A DNA stretch of 35,189 bases, taken from contig CAWVSL010000030.1 of assembly GCA_963933115.1 (NCBI GenBank), positions 1 to 35,189 of the forward strand, given 5' to 3'. This DNA comes from JALJPB01 sp963933115 (GTDB lineage: Bacteria > Pseudomonadota > Gammaproteobacteria > Enterobacterales > Alteromonadaceae). How positions within the stretch are numbered: the first letter of the stretch is position 1; each line of letters starts with the position of its first letter. The notes below the pieces were generated by a model. That model made no database searches and was not told the origin of the DNA. It saw nothing but the letters and a program-made list of their open reading frames with translations. Shown here piece by piece: positions 33,534 through 35,189 of this stretch. A program made the translations under genes and the position numbers.

Positions 33534-34523
33534 TTATGCGCCAATAAGCTCACGATGATGAGGCACTGACCAATCTTGGTTATGACCTAAAGGCACAATC
33601 CCGTAAGTATTTATGGCAAGATGACTGGCATAATAATGACGCTTAATATGAGCCATATTGACTGTTCCTGCAATGTTAGGCATTTGATACAACTCCAACA
33701 TATAGTGGTAAAGGTTATTGTATTCTTTGATTAACTGCAGATTACACTTAAAGTGCGTATGATAAACCGCATCAAAACGTATTAAGGTTGACCATAAGCG
33801 CCAGTCAGCTTCGGTAAGTTCACTCCCCGTTAAATAGCGCTGCGTGGCAAGCTTGTCATCAAGTTGCTTTAACGCATCAAATAAAATGGTCACGTTTTCA
33901 TCGTAAGACTGCTGCGTACTGGCAAAGCCCGATTTATATACGCCATTATTAATACGATGGTAAACAAAGTCGTTCACTTCATCAATTTTAGTCTGTAAGT
34001 GTGCAGGATAGAAATCTAATGCATTGCCTGTTAATTGATTAAAAGCAGAATTAAACATGCGAATAATTTCTGAAGATTCGTTATTGACGATAACGTTCAG
34101 TTTTTTGTCCCACAATACGGGAACAGTAATAGGCCCTGCATAGTCTGGCGCTTTTTCAAAGTACCTTTCAAACATAAATTCACTGGCAAATAAGTCATCA
34201 CCTGTTGTGCCATAAAGTGCTGCAGAGTCTTTATCATGGTTAAAACTCCAACCATTTTCAAACATATCGGGGTGAACCACACTAACCGTGATCAGGTCTT
34301 CCAAACCCTTGAGCTGACGAAAAAGTAAAGTACGATGTGCCCACGGACATGCCAATGATACATAAAGGTGATACCGATTAGCTTCAGCTATAAATCCTTC
34401 ATCTCCGGTTACACCCGCACTTCCATCGGCAGTAATCCAGTGTCTAAATTGTGACTCTTTACGTTGATATTCACCGTCTTTAATACTGCTTTTCCAGTTA
34501 CTTTTCACTTTAGCCATTTGCAT
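33534..34523 (-). CDS. yqjG: Glutathionyl-hydroquinone reductase (Xi-class GST)
   Basis: This 329-residue enzyme reduces glutathionyl-hydroquinones to hydroquinones. The N-terminal thioredoxin-like domain has the catalytic C59 in SLACPWAHRTLLFRQLKGL, and VVHPDMFENGWSF follows. The Xi-class block VPVLWDKKLNVIVNNESSEIIRMFN and the C-terminal GSELTEADWRLWSTLIRFDAVYHTHFKCN are characteristic of YqjG/ECM4. AGGAG lies 3 bases before the first ATG and 9 before the second (34517), so the second may be the true start. It lies 22 bp after the DoxX gene. Confidence 0.95.
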   Translation of the reverse strand: MQMAKVKSNWKSSIKDGEYQRKESQFRHWITADGSAGVTGDEGFIAEANRYHLYVSLACPWAHRTLLFRQLKGLEDLITVSVVHPDMFENGWSFNHDKDSAALYGTTGDDLFASEFMFERYFEKAPDYAGPITVPVLWDKKLNVIVNNESSEIIRMFNSAFNQLTGNALDFYPAHLQTKIDEVNDFVYHRINNGVYKSGFASTQQSYDENVTILFDALKQLDDKLATQRYLTGSELTEADWRLWSTLIRFDAVYHTHFKCNLQLIKEYNNLYHYMLELYQMPNIAGTVNMAHIKRHYYASHLAINTYGIVPLGHNQDWSVPHHRELIGA

Positions 34524-34545
34524 GTGCTCCTATGTGGTCCCTGAG

Positions 34546-34986
34546 TTAAAGGTATTTATTCGCTAATATATTATCTATTGACACCTTGCCTGCACCACTA
34601 AACATCAAAGAGGCTGAAATAGCTAACAAAGCCAAAGCAAATTCATAACCATTGTTACTCATAAATAAGCCATTAACAAAATGTACACTAAAAATAGCAA
34701 CCAACATGGTAAGAGCAAGTATTAATGCTGTTGGGCGAACCATAAAGCCAACTAACAAGGCGATACCCCCAAAAAATTCAGCACTACCGGCTAATAAGGC
34801 CAATTGATAACCTGGCACTAGCCCAATAGAAGCCATCCATTGACCTGTTCCTTCAAGACCATAACCCCCAAACCAAGCAAACAGTTTTTGCCCACCATGG
34901 GCGATAAAAATAATTGCCGCAGGTATTCTCAGTGCTAAAATACCAAAACCTGCGTTTGTTGAAAGTAGTGTTTTTAAATTAGACAT
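34546..34986 (-). CDS. DoxX family membrane protein (YqjF-like)
   Basis: The 146-residue protein has four predicted helices and the DoxX pattern: LRIPAAIIFIAHGGQKLFAWFGGYG, a long loop with WMASIGLVPG, then AGSAEFFGGIALLVGFMVRPTALILALTM. AAGGA lies before the ATG. In E. coli the DoxX protein YqjF is beside yqjG, as here. It may help membrane electron or thiol-redox reactions. It is the first gene of a leftward operon divergent from a LysR regulator. Confidence 0.92.
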   Translation of the reverse strand: MSNLKTLLSTNAGFGILALRIPAAIIFIAHGGQKLFAWFGGYGLEGTGQWMASIGLVPGYQLALLAGSAEFFGGIALLVGFMVRPTALILALTMLVAIFSVHFVNGLFMSNNGYEFALALLAISASLMFSGAGKVSIDNILANKYL

Positions 34987-35067
34987 AATTAAATTCCTTA
35001 ATATTCATTGTTTTTGATTGTTGAAGCCATTATATTTAAAGGCTAAAATTATTAATAACGGTAATAT

Positions 35068-35084
35068 TTGAACTTATAGTTCAA
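35068..35084. promoter_or_regulatory. Palindromic operator between doxX and lysR
   Basis: TTGAAC-TTATA-GTTCAA is a perfect 17-bp inverted repeat containing the T-N11-A form typical of LysR-type sites. It lies 13 bp before the LysR start and 81 bp before the DoxX start, which suits autoregulation together with control of the divergent operon. Confidence 0.65.
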
Positions 35085-35097
35085 TATATTTGAAGCA

Positions 35098-35189
35098 ATG
35101 ATCTCACCAATAACACTTGATGCTTTAAGAGTACTAGAGGCAATTGAACGTAAAAAAAGCTTTGCGGGTGCTGCTGATGAGCTTTTTCG
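35098..35189 (+). CDS. LysR-type regulator, YhaJ-like, cut by window end
   Basis: The first 30 residues, beginning MISPITLDALRVLEAIERKK and continuing SFAGAADELF, are the start of a LysR helix-turn-helix. They closely resemble E. coli YhaJ (TLEALRVMDAIDRRGSFAAAADEL, from memory). YhaJ responds to aromatic/quinone-type compounds and lies near yqjF, yqjG and yhaK, the same functions that are found divergent from this gene. The rest lies outside the window. Confidence 0.88.
   Translation, partial: MISPITLDALRVLEAIERKKSFAGAADELF

Overview
The window is about 35 kb of AT-rich gammaproteobacterial chromosome. Protein similarity and gene order (recalled, not searched) point to Alteromonadales, most likely Colwellia or a close relative: ccoNOQP, PEP synthase divergent from its regulatory kinase, the comEC-msbA-lpxK-ycaR-kdsB block, lolCDE, and a dnaQ-tRNA-Asp neighbourhood. 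Nearly everything is core metabolism or envelope biogenesis. No transposase, phage gene, CRISPR array or rRNA was seen.

Layout. 1-250: tRNA-Asp array (one complete copy, one cut by the window edge) read leftward from a strong sigma70-type promoter. 342-3673: leftward DUF599, DUF2919, dnaQ and TIGR03503-type genes. 3832-4374: an orphan probable lipoprotein. 4375-4737: a non-coding region holding degenerate tandem repeats in front of ccoNOQP (4738-7987), which encodes a cbb3-type high-affinity terminal oxidase and ends at a strong bidirectional terminator. 8133-11222: ydiJ, a large FAD/Fe-S 2-hydroxyacid dehydrogenase. 11451-14848: ppsA and ppsR, divergent, forming an enzyme/regulator pair for gluconeogenesis. 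15017-16066: DAHP synthase, the entry to the shikimate pathway, which uses PEP. 16161-17391: a low-molecular-weight protein tyrosine phosphatase and a UPF0178 protein.

17394-27815 is an envelope block. kdsB and lpxK make Kdo-lipid A, msbA flips it, comEC imports DNA, and lolCDE extracts lipoproteins from the inner membrane. A DUF2062 gene lies between the comEC and lolE ends. 28029-30031 holds a PilZ-like gene, a 56-residue DUF2897-type membrane protein, ppiC and a beta-carbonic anhydrase gene.

30032-32611 is the loosest part: small genes separated by long non-coding stretches with hairpins. It contains an orphan 102-residue protein, a zinc-ribbon membrane protein and a YbjQ-family protein. 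The last two are each preceded by almost the same 20-bp sequence, which resembles the end of an integron attC site. 32612-35189 is a candidate electrophile/quinone-response locus: DoxX, glutathionyl-hydroquinone reductase and pirin genes, divergent from a YhaJ-like LysR regulator cut by the window end, with a 17-bp palindrome between them. This matches the gene content of the E. coli yqjF-yqjG-yhaJ-yhaK region in a rearranged order.

No convincing wholly new system was found. The most promising leads are the attC-like repeats around the YbjQ gene, the repeat-built ccoN upstream region, and several structured untranslated regions.
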